A DNA stretch of 64,000 nucleotides from Verrucomicrobiaceae bacterium E54. Its GTDB lineage: Bacteria; Verrucomicrobiota; Verrucomicrobiia; Verrucomicrobiales; Akkermansiaceae. Made by a program: the position numbers and the translations under genes. The stretch spans positions 1 through 64,000 of the forward strand of contig JAKZES010000005.1 of assembly GCA_022548915.1 (NCBI GenBank), written 5' to 3'. Shown here piece after piece: positions 40,564-48,998 of the stretch. Under the pieces are notes generated by a model. It was given only the letters and a program-made list of their open reading frames with translations. It did not search any database and was not told the DNA's origin. Each line of letters begins with the position of its first letter. Position 1 is the first letter of the stretch.

Positions 40564-41832
40564 ATGCCCGCGTTCACCTACAAAGCTCTCGGCCCCGGCG
40601 GAGGCGTGCAGACCGGCAAGCTGGATGCCGGCGACCGCAACGAGGCGCTGCGCCTGCTCGACCGCAAGGGCCTGCAGCCGGTTTCGATCAAGCAGGCATC
40701 CGCCGAAATGTCCAACCGTCCCGCGCCGCGCAAGGCGAAGGCGAACAAGGAATCCTCGGCGACCACCGGCGCCGACGGGCTGATCCGGCTGAAGCAACCG
40801 GAGGTCGTTCTCTTCACCGAGGAACTGGCCGACATGCTGGCGGCCGGCCTCCAGTTGGAGCCGGCGCTTCGGGCCATGGAGAACCGGCAGGAGCTGGGAT
40901 CGCTCAAGGAGGTCGCCCAAAGCATCCGCCACATGGTGCGCGACGGAACCAACTTCTCGGTCGCGCTCAAGCGGACCAGCCCGAGCTTCGGGCCGCTCTA
41001 CTGTTCGCTGGCGGCGGCGGGCGAGGCATCGGGGGCGCTGGACACGATCCTCAACCGCCAGGCCCACTACCTCAAGACGCTCTCGGAACTTCGGTCACGG
41101 CTCATCCTCGCGATGATCTATCCGGCTTTCCTGATCCTTGCGGTGGTCGGGGTGATCGTGATTTTCGTCACCATCCTCATCCCGCAGCTCACCCAGCTCA
41201 TTGAGACCACGTCGGGTGGCAAGCTCCCCGGTCCGATCGTCGCACTGGTCGCGGTGACCGATCACTTCGGGCAGTTCTGGTACGTCTACCTGATTCTTCT
41301 CGTGGCCGGGGGATTGTTCTTCAAGGCGTGGAAGGACAACGAGGAGAACCGCCCGACATGGGACGGGATGAAGCTCAAGATCCCTCTCGTCGGCCGGGTG
41401 ATTTCGAGCCGCTTCTACGTCCAGTTCCTGGAAACGATGGCCAACCTGGTGGGGAACGGTCTGACTCTCCTCCGGGCACTCGAACTCTCGCGCGACGCGA
41501 CCCAGAACCATTCGTTGCGGGTCGCGCTCAATGAGGTGATCGAGCAGGTCGGCGATGGTCGGTCGCTTTCGAAGGCGATGATCCGGACCGGCAACTTCCC
41601 GGCGCTGCTGATCGACATGGTGTCGGTGGGCGAGCAAACCGGAAAAATCGACCAGTCGCTGCGTCGCGCGGCGGAGCGCTACGACAAGGAGCTCAACAAT
41701 GACTTGAGCCGGATCATGGCCCTGATCATGCCGGTGATCCTCATCGTGATGGCCATGGTCATCGGCTCGGTCGTTTACCTGATGATCAGCGCGATCTTCC
41801 AGACGATCTCGAACTTGAACTCGCGATCCTGA
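40564..41832 (+). CDS. PilC/GspF-type inner-membrane platform protein
   Basis: The 422-aa protein begins with the family start MPAFTYKALGPGGGVQTGKLDAG and has two GspF domains (FTEELADMLAAGLQLEPALRAM; FLETMANLVGNGLTLLRALELSR), each followed by a membrane helix (LILAMIYPAFLILAVVGVIVIF; IMPVILIVMAMVIGSVVYLMIS). It is the platform on which the upstream ATPase acts. A low-complexity Lys-rich linker (about 50-75) separates the first short region from the rest. Confidence 0.92.
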   Translation: MPAFTYKALGPGGGVQTGKLDAGDRNEALRLLDRKGLQPVSIKQASAEMSNRPAPRKAKANKESSATTGADGLIRLKQPEVVLFTEELADMLAAGLQLEPALRAMENRQELGSLKEVAQSIRHMVRDGTNFSVALKRTSPSFGPLYCSLAAAGEASGALDTILNRQAHYLKTLSELRSRLILAMIYPAFLILAVVGVIVIFVTILIPQLTQLIETTSGGKLPGPIVALVAVTDHFGQFWYVYLILLVAGGLFFKAWKDNEENRPTWDGMKLKIPLVGRVISSRFYVQFLETMANLVGNGLTLLRALELSRDATQNHSLRVALNEVIEQVGDGRSLSKAMIRTGNFPALLIDMVSVGEQTGKIDQSLRRAAERYDKELNNDLSRIMALIMPVILIVMAMVIGSVVYLMISAIFQTISNLNSRS

Positions 41833-41877
41833 GCGGAATTGACCGAATAGATCCGGCCGGTTGCCCGTTTCATCGTT

Positions 41878-42252
41878 ATGATGAAAGCGATGTGGCTGAT
41901 GCTGGTGCTGGTGCTGCTGTGGATGGGCAAGGCCCGGGGCGAGGAATTCTCCGAGGCGATGGCCCGCTCGCTCATCGCCGAGGCAATCGAGATCCGCGAA
42001 AGCGGGATCCGCATCGCCAGCATCGTCGAGGGCTCGAAGAAGAGCGAGGATGGCTTCGAGGCCCGCACCGTGATCCGGGTCACGGCGGTGCATCCGGTGA
42101 TAGGAGACAAGGGACTGGGTCGCCGGGTCCGGTGCTACGACTTCACGCACTCACCCCGCTACGGGTGGTTCCATCAGGAGATCCGCGAGTCGCGCGGCGG
42201 GGAAGAAGTCTGGATCTGGAGTGAAAACGAAGGCCGGGTGATCGTGCGCTGA
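41878..42252 (+). CDS. Small exported hypothetical protein
   Basis: The 124-aa protein has a signal peptide (MMKAMWLMLVLVLLWMGKARG) and a soluble domain of about 100 residues with alternating strands (EARTVIRVTAVHPVIGDKGLG). No family is recognised. It lies 45 nt after the platform-protein gene and could be cotranscribed, so a role near the secretion/pilus machinery is possible but unsupported. Confidence 0.65.
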   Translation: MMKAMWLMLVLVLLWMGKARGEEFSEAMARSLIAEAIEIRESGIRIASIVEGSKKSEDGFEARTVIRVTAVHPVIGDKGLGRRVRCYDFTHSPRYGWFHQEIRESRGGEEVWIWSENEGRVIVR

Positions 42253-42272
42253 GGTCAGGCCGGGCGCCCTTC

Positions 42273-44420
42273 TCAGGACTCCGCCTCGGCCAGTTCCTGG
42301 CAGCCCTTGAGGTCGAGCTTGCCGGAGGCGAGCACCGGGATCTCGCTGACCGGAAGGATCGCCCGGGGGCACCACAAGCTCGGCAGGCCGGCATCCATGA
42401 GCTTGTAGCGCAGATCGATGCATTCCTGCTCGAGGGCCCGCCCGGCCACGGTGGAAAGGAGGATGATCGCCTCGCCTTTCTTTTCGTCGGGCACGCCGAC
42501 GATGGCGATTTTCCGCTCGGCTTCCGAGTCGAGGCCGAGGGCCTTGTTGACCGCGGCTTCGACGGTCTCGTGGGGGACCATTTCACCCCCGATTTTCGAG
42601 AAGCGGGAAATGCGGCCCTCGATGTAAAGGAAGCCGTCGGCGTCGACACGGCCGACATCCCCGGTGCGGAACCAGCCGTCGCCGTCGAGCACCTGGGCGG
42701 ACTTCTTGGGGTCGTCGAGGTAGCCGGGAAAGATGTTCGCGCCCTTGAGCCAGATGATGCCCTGCTGGTCCAGCGGGCAGGGTTCGTCGGTCGCCGGATT
42801 GGTCAGGCGCACGGCGATGCCCGGCAACAGGTGGCCCACCGATCCGGGACGCGAGGAAGGCACGACCGTTTCGCCTTCGCCGCCCGTGGGCGAGGGGAGG
42901 TTGACGTTGGTGGCCGGCGAGGTCTCGGTGAGTCCGTAGCCTTCCTGCGGGGCGAGGCCGAAGCGTTCCTCGAAGGACTCGGCAAGGTTGCGCGGCAGCT
43001 TCTCCGCCCCGGTGACCACCAGTTCCAGCGACTTCAGCTGCTCGGGTTTCACCCGCCGCATGTAGCCGCGGAGGAAGGTCGGGGTGGCGAGCAGGAAGGT
43101 GACGCCGTGTTTCTGGATCAGCTCGCCGAGCCGCTTCGTGTCGAGCGGGTTCGGGTAGGTCACGAGGTCGAGGCCCTCGATGACCGGATACCAGAGGGTA
43201 ACGGTGCAGCCGAAGGAGTGGAACAATGGCAGACAGCCGAGGATCTTCGAGCTGGACGGGGCCTGAAGCCGGGTGGCGAACTGACAAACGTTGCCGAGCA
43301 CGTTGCGATGGGAAAGGGGCACGCCCTTGGGTTCTCCGGAAGAGCCCGAGGTGAAGAGGAGCACCGCCTCGTCGTCACCTCGTTGTTTGCCGATCCGGAA
43401 CAAAGTGCGGATCACGCCGGCCGGGAGCAGGCGCGAAAGGATGGCCCACGTGATGATCTTCTTCTTCAGCTTGGGCAGCACCCGCTCAACGAAGATGAGG
43501 TCGCGGTTCGGTGGCCACGGGAAGGAGGGAACTTTCCGGACGAAGGGATCCGCCGTGATGAAGCGGTCGAGCTTGGCCTGACGCATGGCCGACCGGATCG
43601 CCTCGTGGCTGGCGGTAAAGTTCAGGTTCACCGGAACCTTGCCGGCGAAGATCACCGCGAGGTTGGCGACCATGCCCGCCTTGCCCGGAGGAAGGATGAT
43701 GCCGACGCGGGGGTTGTCGGTCTCCTCGCGGATGTAGCGCGAAAAGACCAGGGCGGCCGCCAGCAGGCGGTCGAAGCCGAGCGACGAGTCATCCGCCCCG
43801 TCGCGGATCTTTGTCCGCGTGTGGCGCTTGAGGCCATTGAGCAGGGCCGTGCCGAGCGAAGAACCGAGCAGCGGGCGCTGCGAGAAGGCTTCCTCGGCGG
43901 CGGTGAAGAGCGACTCCTGGATGCGGGCCGCGGACACGCGGTCGGCGGCGATCGGCTGACCGACCGAGATGATCGCACCGGGAAGGTTGGCATCGTGCTC
44001 GATGCTCAGGGTCGACTCGCGCGGGTATTCGACGGCCAGCGGCAGCGTGGGGAGTCCGAACTTGCCGAGGGTGGTCAACACGGGGCCCGGGATGTGGCAG
44101 GGGGTCGAAGCCCTCGCAACGCTTCTTCCGTGAACGAAGATCAGCACCCCGCCATCGTCGATCGACTCCCGGAGCTGAAGGCCGGCGGTCGCGGGATCGG
44201 CGTCGTCAGCCGAAAAGACCGCCCCCGATCCGGACTTTGCAAGAAAGGCCTCGATCGGTGCATCCAGGGTGGTCTCTTCTTCGATCAGCCAGGTGATCGT
44301 CCGGCCGGCGAAGAGCTGCTCCAGATGCAGCAGTTCGTGGAAGGCCACACGACCCGGCACCACCAGGCATCCGGTGGTTGGGATCCGGTCGGCGTGCAGT
44401 ATTTTGACGGCCTGGCTCAT
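42273..44420 (-). CDS. Aas-like acyl-ACP synthetase with degenerate acyltransferase domain
   Basis: The 715-aa protein resembles 2-acylglycerophosphoethanolamine acyltransferase/acyl-ACP synthetase (Aas). The C-terminal two-thirds is an adenylate-forming enzyme: P-loop TSGSSGEPKG (357-366), GYGLTETSPATNV, GWFRTGDVGRVDADGFLYIEGR and GKLDLKGCQ with the catalytic Lys. The N-terminal roughly 200 residues align with the PlsC acyltransferase domain, but the catalytic H-x4-D (NHxSxxD in active relatives) reads GRVAFHE, so acyl transfer to lysophospholipid is unlikely. It probably activates fatty acids. Confidence 0.8.
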   Translation of the reverse strand: MSQAVKILHADRIPTTGCLVVPGRVAFHELLHLEQLFAGRTITWLIEEETTLDAPIEAFLAKSGSGAVFSADDADPATAGLQLRESIDDGGVLIFVHGRSVARASTPCHIPGPVLTTLGKFGLPTLPLAVEYPRESTLSIEHDANLPGAIISVGQPIAADRVSAARIQESLFTAAEEAFSQRPLLGSSLGTALLNGLKRHTRTKIRDGADDSSLGFDRLLAAALVFSRYIREETDNPRVGIILPPGKAGMVANLAVIFAGKVPVNLNFTASHEAIRSAMRQAKLDRFITADPFVRKVPSFPWPPNRDLIFVERVLPKLKKKIITWAILSRLLPAGVIRTLFRIGKQRGDDEAVLLFTSGSSGEPKGVPLSHRNVLGNVCQFATRLQAPSSSKILGCLPLFHSFGCTVTLWYPVIEGLDLVTYPNPLDTKRLGELIQKHGVTFLLATPTFLRGYMRRVKPEQLKSLELVVTGAEKLPRNLAESFEERFGLAPQEGYGLTETSPATNVNLPSPTGGEGETVVPSSRPGSVGHLLPGIAVRLTNPATDEPCPLDQQGIIWLKGANIFPGYLDDPKKSAQVLDGDGWFRTGDVGRVDADGFLYIEGRISRFSKIGGEMVPHETVEAAVNKALGLDSEAERKIAIVGVPDEKKGEAIILLSTVAGRALEQECIDLRYKLMDAGLPSLWCPRAILPVSEIPVLASGKLDLKGCQELAEAES

Positions 44421-44513
44421 CGAGTGGGTGGGTGACGGGCGGATTCTGACCGTCCTTGCGTTGGAATCACGGGAAAAGCGACTTCGGGCGGGAAAATTCG
44501 CCGGAGGGCGGGG

Positions 44514-44939
44514 TCAGGCGCTTTCCATCCATGGATTGATCAGGCGAAGCCCGCAGGACTCGAAGTCGGCGATGTTGCGCGTGGCAAGAGCGGCGTTCGC
44601 GTTGCGGGCCACCGCAGCGATCATCATGTCAATGGGATCGGCGTGGAGGCCCTTGGCTTCCCGCAGTCGGCACAAGTCGCCGTAGAGCGTGGCGCAGTCT
44701 TCGTCGAAGGTGAGGATGCGTCCTCCGAAGCCTCGTCCGACAAAATCGCCGAACCGCTGCTCAAGATCCGCTCGGCGGCGACCGGCGGGAAGGCGCTTCA
44801 GGCCGCGCTGGATCTCGGCGATGGTGATGGTGGAGAGGGCGAGATCGAAGAGCTTCTTTCCCTGCAGCCAGGCATGCACCCGGGAATCGGGAGTGGCGCG
44901 CATCGCTTCGGAAATGACGTTCGTGTCGAGCACGATCAT
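44514..44939 (-). CDS. vapC: VapC/FitB-like PIN-domain toxin
   Basis: The 141-aa PIN-domain ribonuclease has its acidic site: Asp5 in IVLDTNVISE with Glu11, the Asp/Glu pair near ILTFDEDCA, and Asp in ADPIDMMIAA. NIADFESCGLRLINPW at the end is typical of FitB-like VapC proteins. It would cleave RNA when free of antitoxin. It overlaps the antitoxin gene by 4 nt. Confidence 0.9.
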   Translation of the reverse strand: MIVLDTNVISEAMRATPDSRVHAWLQGKKLFDLALSTITIAEIQRGLKRLPAGRRRADLEQRFGDFVGRGFGGRILTFDEDCATLYGDLCRLREAKGLHADPIDMMIAAVARNANAALATRNIADFESCGLRLINPWMESA

Positions 44940-45184
44940 GGCGCGAAATCAACCGGCGGGCGCTTGGTCGCGCGAGGGGCCATTTCCAGGTCCACCCCGT
45001 GGTCCGGGCCGAAGCACTCCCGGCTGATGTCCGCCAGAGTGGATGACGGGGCGACACTTGCCGTGGAGGCCGCTCGGAGGATTTGCCGCGCGTAGGCTTC
45101 GAGCGAAATCCCCGCTTGGGCGGCTCGGCGGCGGAGCCCTTCCTTGGTGCTGTCGGGCAGGTCGCGGATGGTGATGCTGGCCAT
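44936..45184 (-). CDS. vapB: FitA/VapB-like ribbon-helix-helix antitoxin
   Basis: The 82-aa protein starts at ATG 45184 with a ribbon-helix-helix fold (MASITIRDLPDSTKEGLRRR, AAQAGISLEAYARQIL) that binds DNA and dimerises; the C-terminal 40 residues would wrap the VapC toxin. The open frame extends upstream to 45358 across the promoter and is not coding there. A strong promoter lies 14 nt before the start, and autoregulation by the toxin-antitoxin complex is expected from the family. Confidence 0.88.
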   Translation of the reverse strand: MASITIRDLPDSTKEGLRRRAAQAGISLEAYARQILRAASTASVAPSSTLADISRECFGPDHGVDLEMAPRATKRPPVDFAP

Positions 45185-45197
45185 GGTGATCTGCCGG

Positions 45198-45226
45198 AGA
45201 TTAGTGGATGCAATCAATGATGTCAA
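45198..45226 (-). promoter_or_regulatory. Promoter of the vapBC-type pair
   Basis: On the minus strand TTGACA (45226-45221) and TAATCT (45203-45198) are exactly 17 nt apart, close to a consensus sigma-70 promoter, ending 14 nt before the antitoxin start. The spacer contains the dyad-like TCATTGATTG and may include the operator. Confidence 0.75.
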
Positions 45227-45278
45227 ATTTCCGCCAGCCGACCATTTCGCCACGGGTTGCTCTGAGAGGCCGGGGCCT

Positions 45279-46355
45279 TCAGCGGCTTCCGGCCTCGGCG
45301 AGGCGCTCCGCCATTTCCGCACGCTGGAGCGCCTCGGTGATCTCCTCGAGGGCACCATCGAGGATGCCGTCGAGGTTGTGGGTCGTGAGCCCGATCCGGT
45401 GGTCGGTGATGCGGCTCTGCGGAAAATTGTAGGTGCGGATCTTTTCCGAGCGGTCTCCGGATCCGATCAGCTTGCGGCGCTCGGCCGAGTATTTTTCCTG
45501 CTCCTCGCGGACCTTTTGCTCGTAGAGCCGGCTGCGCAGGATCTGGAGTGCCCGCTCCTTGTTCTGCGTCTGCGAGCGGCCGTCCTCGCAGCGGATCATG
45601 ATTCCGGTGGGAAGGTGGAAGACTTGGACGGCGGATTCGGTCCGGTTGACGTGCTGGCCGCCGGCGCCACCGGCACGGCAGACCTCGATGCGGAGTTCAT
45701 CCGGACGGATATGCACGTCGACCTCCTCGGCCTCGGGGAGGACCGCGACCGTCACCGTCGAGGTGTGAATGCGGCCCTGGGTCTCGGTCGCCGGGACCCG
45801 TTGCACCCGGTGCACGCCACTCTCGTACTTGAGGAAGCGGAAGACCTCCTCGCCGCTGACGCGCAGGGCGACCTCCTTGAATCCTCCGACTTCGGACGGG
45901 CTGCTGCCAAGATGCTCGGCCTTCCAGCCGCGGTTCTCGGCATGGCGCTGGTACATCCGCATGAGTTCGGCGGCGAAGAGGGAGGCCTCGTCACCTCCGG
46001 CCCCGGCACGGATCTCGACGATGGCGTCGCGGTCTTCGTCGGGATCCGCCGGCAGCAGGGCATACTGGAGCTTTTCTTCGAGCTGCGGCACTCTCGTTTC
46101 CAGCTCCGGGATCTCCTCGCGCGCGAGTTCCGCCAGTTCCTCATCCTCGCCCCGGGCGACTTCCTGATGGTCGGCGAGTTCCTCCTTCACGCGGTTGAAT
46201 TCCTCCCACAGGTCGAGCGATTCCTTTACGCGGCGGTGTTCGCGCATTACCTCACCCGCGCGTTTCGAATCGGCGAAAAGGGAAGGGTCCTCGATCGCTT
46301 CCGAAAGCTCGGCGAAGCGGCGTCGGCGTTGTTCGATGAGCGCGGCGAAATCCAT
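45279..46355 (-). CDS. prfA: Peptide chain release factor 1
   Basis: RF1 ends translation at UAA and UAG. The 358-aa protein has the GGQ loop (RAGGAGGQHVNRTESAV), which triggers peptide release, and PAT (RVPATETQGRIHTS), the RF1 stop-codon tripeptide rather than the SPF of RF2. The C-terminal VREEQEKYSAERRKLIGSGDRSEKIRTYNFPQ is family-typical. ATG 46355 (MDFAALIEQRRRRF) is chosen as in other RF1s. It lies downstream of rpsP, with an intrinsic terminator between them. Confidence 0.97.
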   Translation of the reverse strand: MDFAALIEQRRRRFAELSEAIEDPSLFADSKRAGEVMREHRRVKESLDLWEEFNRVKEELADHQEVARGEDEELAELAREEIPELETRVPQLEEKLQYALLPADPDEDRDAIVEIRAGAGGDEASLFAAELMRMYQRHAENRGWKAEHLGSSPSEVGGFKEVALRVSGEEVFRFLKYESGVHRVQRVPATETQGRIHTSTVTVAVLPEAEEVDVHIRPDELRIEVCRAGGAGGQHVNRTESAVQVFHLPTGIMIRCEDGRSQTQNKERALQILRSRLYEQKVREEQEKYSAERRKLIGSGDRSEKIRTYNFPQSRITDHRIGLTTHNLDGILDGALEEITEALQRAEMAERLAEAGSR

Positions 46356-46399
46356 GGACGGGAGGAGCTTGCGGAGCGCGGATCCAACCCGCAATCCCG

Positions 46400-46440
46400 G
46401 AAAAGAAATCGGCCGCGGACCCGGAGGGAGCGCGGCCGAT
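46400..46440 (-). terminator. Intrinsic terminator of rpsP
   Basis: On the minus strand ATCGGCCGCG and CGCGGCCGAT form a 10-bp stem, followed by TTTCTTTTCC. It lies between rpsP and prfA, so prfA may need its own promoter or read-through. Confidence 0.85.
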
Positions 46441-46463
46441 CGAAAGAATGCGTGGGACCCGGA

Positions 46464-46718
46464 TCAGGCCTCCGCCTTGGCCGCGGTGCGCGCCTTGCGG
46501 ATGATGCTCTTGACCGTGTCGGAGGGCTTGGCGCCCACGGCGAGCCACTTGTCGGCCTTCTCCAGGTCGATGGTGTAGTTCTCGCCGTCCTGCATCGGAT
46601 CGTAGGTGCCGAATTGCTCGATGTAGCGGCCGTCACGGCGCTTGCGGCTGTCGACAGCAACGATCTTGTAGTAGGGACGATCTTTCGTGCCCTTGCGGTT
46701 GAGACGGAGAGAAACCAT
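46464..46718 (-). CDS. rpsP: 30S ribosomal protein S16
   Basis: The 84-aa protein is S16 in full: [41 protein letters not shown] and [19 protein letters not shown]. It binds 16S rRNA during 30S assembly. The frame stays open upstream but ATG 46718 is the family start. A terminator follows at 46400-46440. Confidence 0.97.
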   Translation of the reverse strand: MVSLRLNRKGTKDRPYYKIVAVDSRKRRDGRYIEQFGTYDPMQDGENYTIDLEKADKWLAVGAKPSDTVKSIIRKARTAAKAEA

Positions 46719-46896
46719 AGCGAATCTGGAATTGGACCGGACCGTCAGGCCGACGGCGGGCGCGGAAAATGCATGGGACGACCCCGCTTGCCAAGCAGAA
46801 TCCTCACAAATATCGGGATCCTGAAACATTCGGGCGGACGGGGTGAGGGATTGGCTTTGACCGGGAAATCGACGCTTTCTAGCGTTGACGGCAGTG

Positions 46897-47457
46897 ATGA
46901 GGTGTCCGAGTTGCGTGCAAGCGATCCATGCGGGGGCGTCGTCATGCCCGCATTGCGGATTCGACCTCGCGCGATCGGACGAGCGTTTCAGCGATTTTCC
47001 CCGGTCGTGCCGCCTGCTGGAGGACCGGGCGGGCTTGATCCGGAGTGCGGAGCGCAAGCGGGTGATGCGGTTGATGTCCGGCTTTTCCGCCCGCTTCCCC
47101 CAACTGTCGTTCGCCCTGCACACCGGCAGTGGCGCGGGGAAGGATCTTCGGGAGTTCGGCTTCTGGCTCATCAACCGGGCCAGTTTCGAGGATTTGCCGG
47201 AGGATCGGGACGCTTCGGGGCTGGTGCTGCTCGCGATTGATGCCGATGCCCACATGGCGACGCTTTGCTGGGGCTACCGGATCGACGGCCATCTCTCCGA
47301 GTCCGACACGTTTCAGATCCTCAGCCGGGCGCATGCCTACTGGGTCGAGGAGCGCTACGGCGAGGGGGTCGAGCGGGTGATCGAGCAGCTGGCCTTCGTG
47401 CTGGTCCGGCGATCGAGGAAGGCACGCCGCCTCGAGCGGAAAGGGGGAGGCGCGTGA
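46897..47457 (+). CDS. Zinc-ribbon protein with TPM-like domain
   Basis: ATG 46897 gives 186 aa. A zinc ribbon ([20 protein letters not shown], cysteine pairs C-P-S-C and C-P-H-C) precedes a roughly 130-residue domain of the TPM type ([59 protein letters not shown]). TPM domains occur in membrane-associated proteins such as YgcG and in the photosystem II repair factor TLP18.3. The frame opens 12 nt earlier with TTG but the Met is better placed. It overlaps the next gene by 4 nt. Confidence 0.7.
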   Translation: MRCPSCVQAIHAGASSCPHCGFDLARSDERFSDFPRSCRLLEDRAGLIRSAERKRVMRLMSGFSARFPQLSFALHTGSGAGKDLREFGFWLINRASFEDLPEDRDASGLVLLAIDADAHMATLCWGYRIDGHLSESDTFQILSRAHAYWVEERYGEGVERVIEQLAFVLVRRSRKARRLERKGGGA

Positions 47458-48314
47458 GAGGGGCGCTGCTGGTTTCGATCGCCCTCGGATGGCTGGCGGC
47501 GCAAACCGCGCCGGCCCAGGTGGATCTCATGGTGCCCGACCAGCACCTGGAAACCTACTTCGGGCGCAAGCCGGACACCTTCCTCGCGGATCCCCAGCGG
47601 CTGCTTTCCAACAGCGACCGGCGGCAGCGGGAGGAATTCCTCGCCTATCATTCCGAGGACTCGGAGATCGATTTTTATCTTCTGCTGTTTGACAAGGAAC
47701 AGACGATTCCCCCCGACGTCCGGGTCGAGGAACTCGGTGAGCGGTTCTTCGGCGAAGGCCGGCCGTCGCTGATCGCACTGTATTTCCTCGGCCAGCCGGA
47801 TCGCGTGAAACTCATCCTCAGCCCGCGGATTGCCGAGGTGCTCCAACCCGCCGAACTTGAGCGCTTGCGACGCCAGGCGGTCCAGGCGGCGGAGGCGAAG
47901 ACGGTCGCCGCCGAGCAACTCGAGGAGTTCTGCATTCAGCTCGCGATCGGCATTTTCTGGATCGAGCAGGAGGCGGGTCTGGAAGGCGGGCCCTCGGGTG
48001 CCGGGCCGGGCGAGAAACGGGGCGACGGGACGCCGGGGCGGCAGCCGGAGAACAGCCTCATGGCGCTTCTCGATCAGTGGGTCACCGACTGGGGCGTGCC
48101 GATCGGAGTCGTCGCCGGTGGCATTCTCGCCGCCTCGCTCGCAACTTTCGTGCTCCGTCGGCGCGCCCGATACCGCTTTCCCGAAAGACTCCCGCCACCC
48201 CGACTGGGGGGTAAATGCGGGGCCGGGGTGGGGGCGGTGATCGATTTTCGGAGCAGCACCCAATCGCCTTCGCGGCAGAAGGGGGACCCCAACGACTCGC
48301 TTGGCGGGCTGTGA
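47454..48314 (+). CDS. Exported protein with C-terminal membrane anchor, TPM-like neighbour
   Basis: GTG 47454 overlaps the previous stop and gives 286 aa with a signal peptide ([22 protein letters not shown]). The domain at about 25-175 (EDSEIDFYLLLFDKEQTIPP, PSLIALYFLGQPDRVKLILS) may be a divergent TPM domain, like its upstream neighbour. A membrane helix (about 222-242, VPIGVVAGGILAASLATFVL) and a basic cytoplasmic tail follow. Cytoplasmic zinc-ribbon and exported partners may act together; the function is unknown. Confidence 0.65.
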   Translation: MRGALLVSIALGWLAAQTAPAQVDLMVPDQHLETYFGRKPDTFLADPQRLLSNSDRRQREEFLAYHSEDSEIDFYLLLFDKEQTIPPDVRVEELGERFFGEGRPSLIALYFLGQPDRVKLILSPRIAEVLQPAELERLRRQAVQAAEAKTVAAEQLEEFCIQLAIGIFWIEQEAGLEGGPSGAGPGEKRGDGTPGRQPENSLMALLDQWVTDWGVPIGVVAGGILAASLATFVLRRRARYRFPERLPPPRLGGKCGAGVGAVIDFRSSTQSPSRQKGDPNDSLGGL

Positions 48315-48338
48315 TCGCGGCTTGCCTCGCGGGAGAGT

Positions 48339-48944
48339 GTGAACGACTGCTGTGCCGTGAGCCGGAATTGGGAAGACCACTGGATGGCGGGCGACACCCC
48401 GTGGGACAAGGGCGAGGCGGCCCCGCCCTTGCTTGAGTATCTGGACGAGTGGGACGACGGCTTTGTCGACGGCGCGAGAATCCTCGTGCCGGGGTGTGGA
48501 TCCGGTCACGACGTCCGGGCGCTGGCGGCGGCGGGGGCGCGGGTCACGGGCCTCGACCTCTCGCCGACTGCCGTCGAGGTCGCGCGCTCGCACCCCGCCA
48601 TCAACGGCGAGGCATACGTGCAAGGGGATCTCTTCGACTGGTCGGACGACTCCAGCTTCGACGCCGTGTGGGAGCACACCTGTTTCTGCGCCATCGAGCC
48701 GGAAGACCGTTCGCGTTATGCCGAGGCGGTCGCCCGCTGGATCAGGCCCGGCGGACGCCTGATCGGAGTTTTTTACCTGGATCCGGACAACCCCGACGGC
48801 AGTCCGCCCCACCCGAGCAGCAAGGCGGAGATCGAGAGACATTTGGCACCATCGTTTTCGCTAGAAAGGGGAAAGGTGCCGGACCGGGCCTTCCCCTCGA
48901 GACTGGGGCGGGAATGGCTGGCCCAATTTGTTCGGCACGGCTGA
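48339..48944 (+). CDS. TPMT-like S-adenosylmethionine-dependent methyltransferase
   Basis: The 201-aa protein matches the thiopurine/thiol methyltransferase family: NWEDHWMAGDTPWDKGEAAPPL at the start, SAM-binding ILVPGCGSGHDVRALA, GLDLSPTAVEVA, and WEHTCFCAIEPEDR (E-H-T-x-x-C motif). It probably methylates small thiols, halides or similar compounds. GTG 48339 is preceded by GGGAG; GTG 48357 is an alternative. It is not obviously linked in function to its neighbours. Confidence 0.85.
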   Translation: MNDCCAVSRNWEDHWMAGDTPWDKGEAAPPLLEYLDEWDDGFVDGARILVPGCGSGHDVRALAAAGARVTGLDLSPTAVEVARSHPAINGEAYVQGDLFDWSDDSSFDAVWEHTCFCAIEPEDRSRYAEAVARWIRPGGRLIGVFYLDPDNPDGSPPHPSSKAEIERHLAPSFSLERGKVPDRAFPSRLGREWLAQFVRHG

Positions 48945-48998
48945 ACTCACCACAGGGTTGCGGACCCGCGCTCTCGTGGGTAATTTCCACCTGTTGAA

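Noticed and set aside
38824-41067. A 747-codon open frame on the minus strand opposite the PilB/PilC-type genes
   Set aside because: It has no family motifs, is rich in His/Arg/Gly as expected for antisense of high-GC codons, and fully overlaps two clearly identified genes.
42570-44435. A 621-codon plus-strand frame opposite the Aas-like gene
   Set aside because: The antisense composition is typical of high-GC DNA; the minus-strand gene has complete adenylation motifs.
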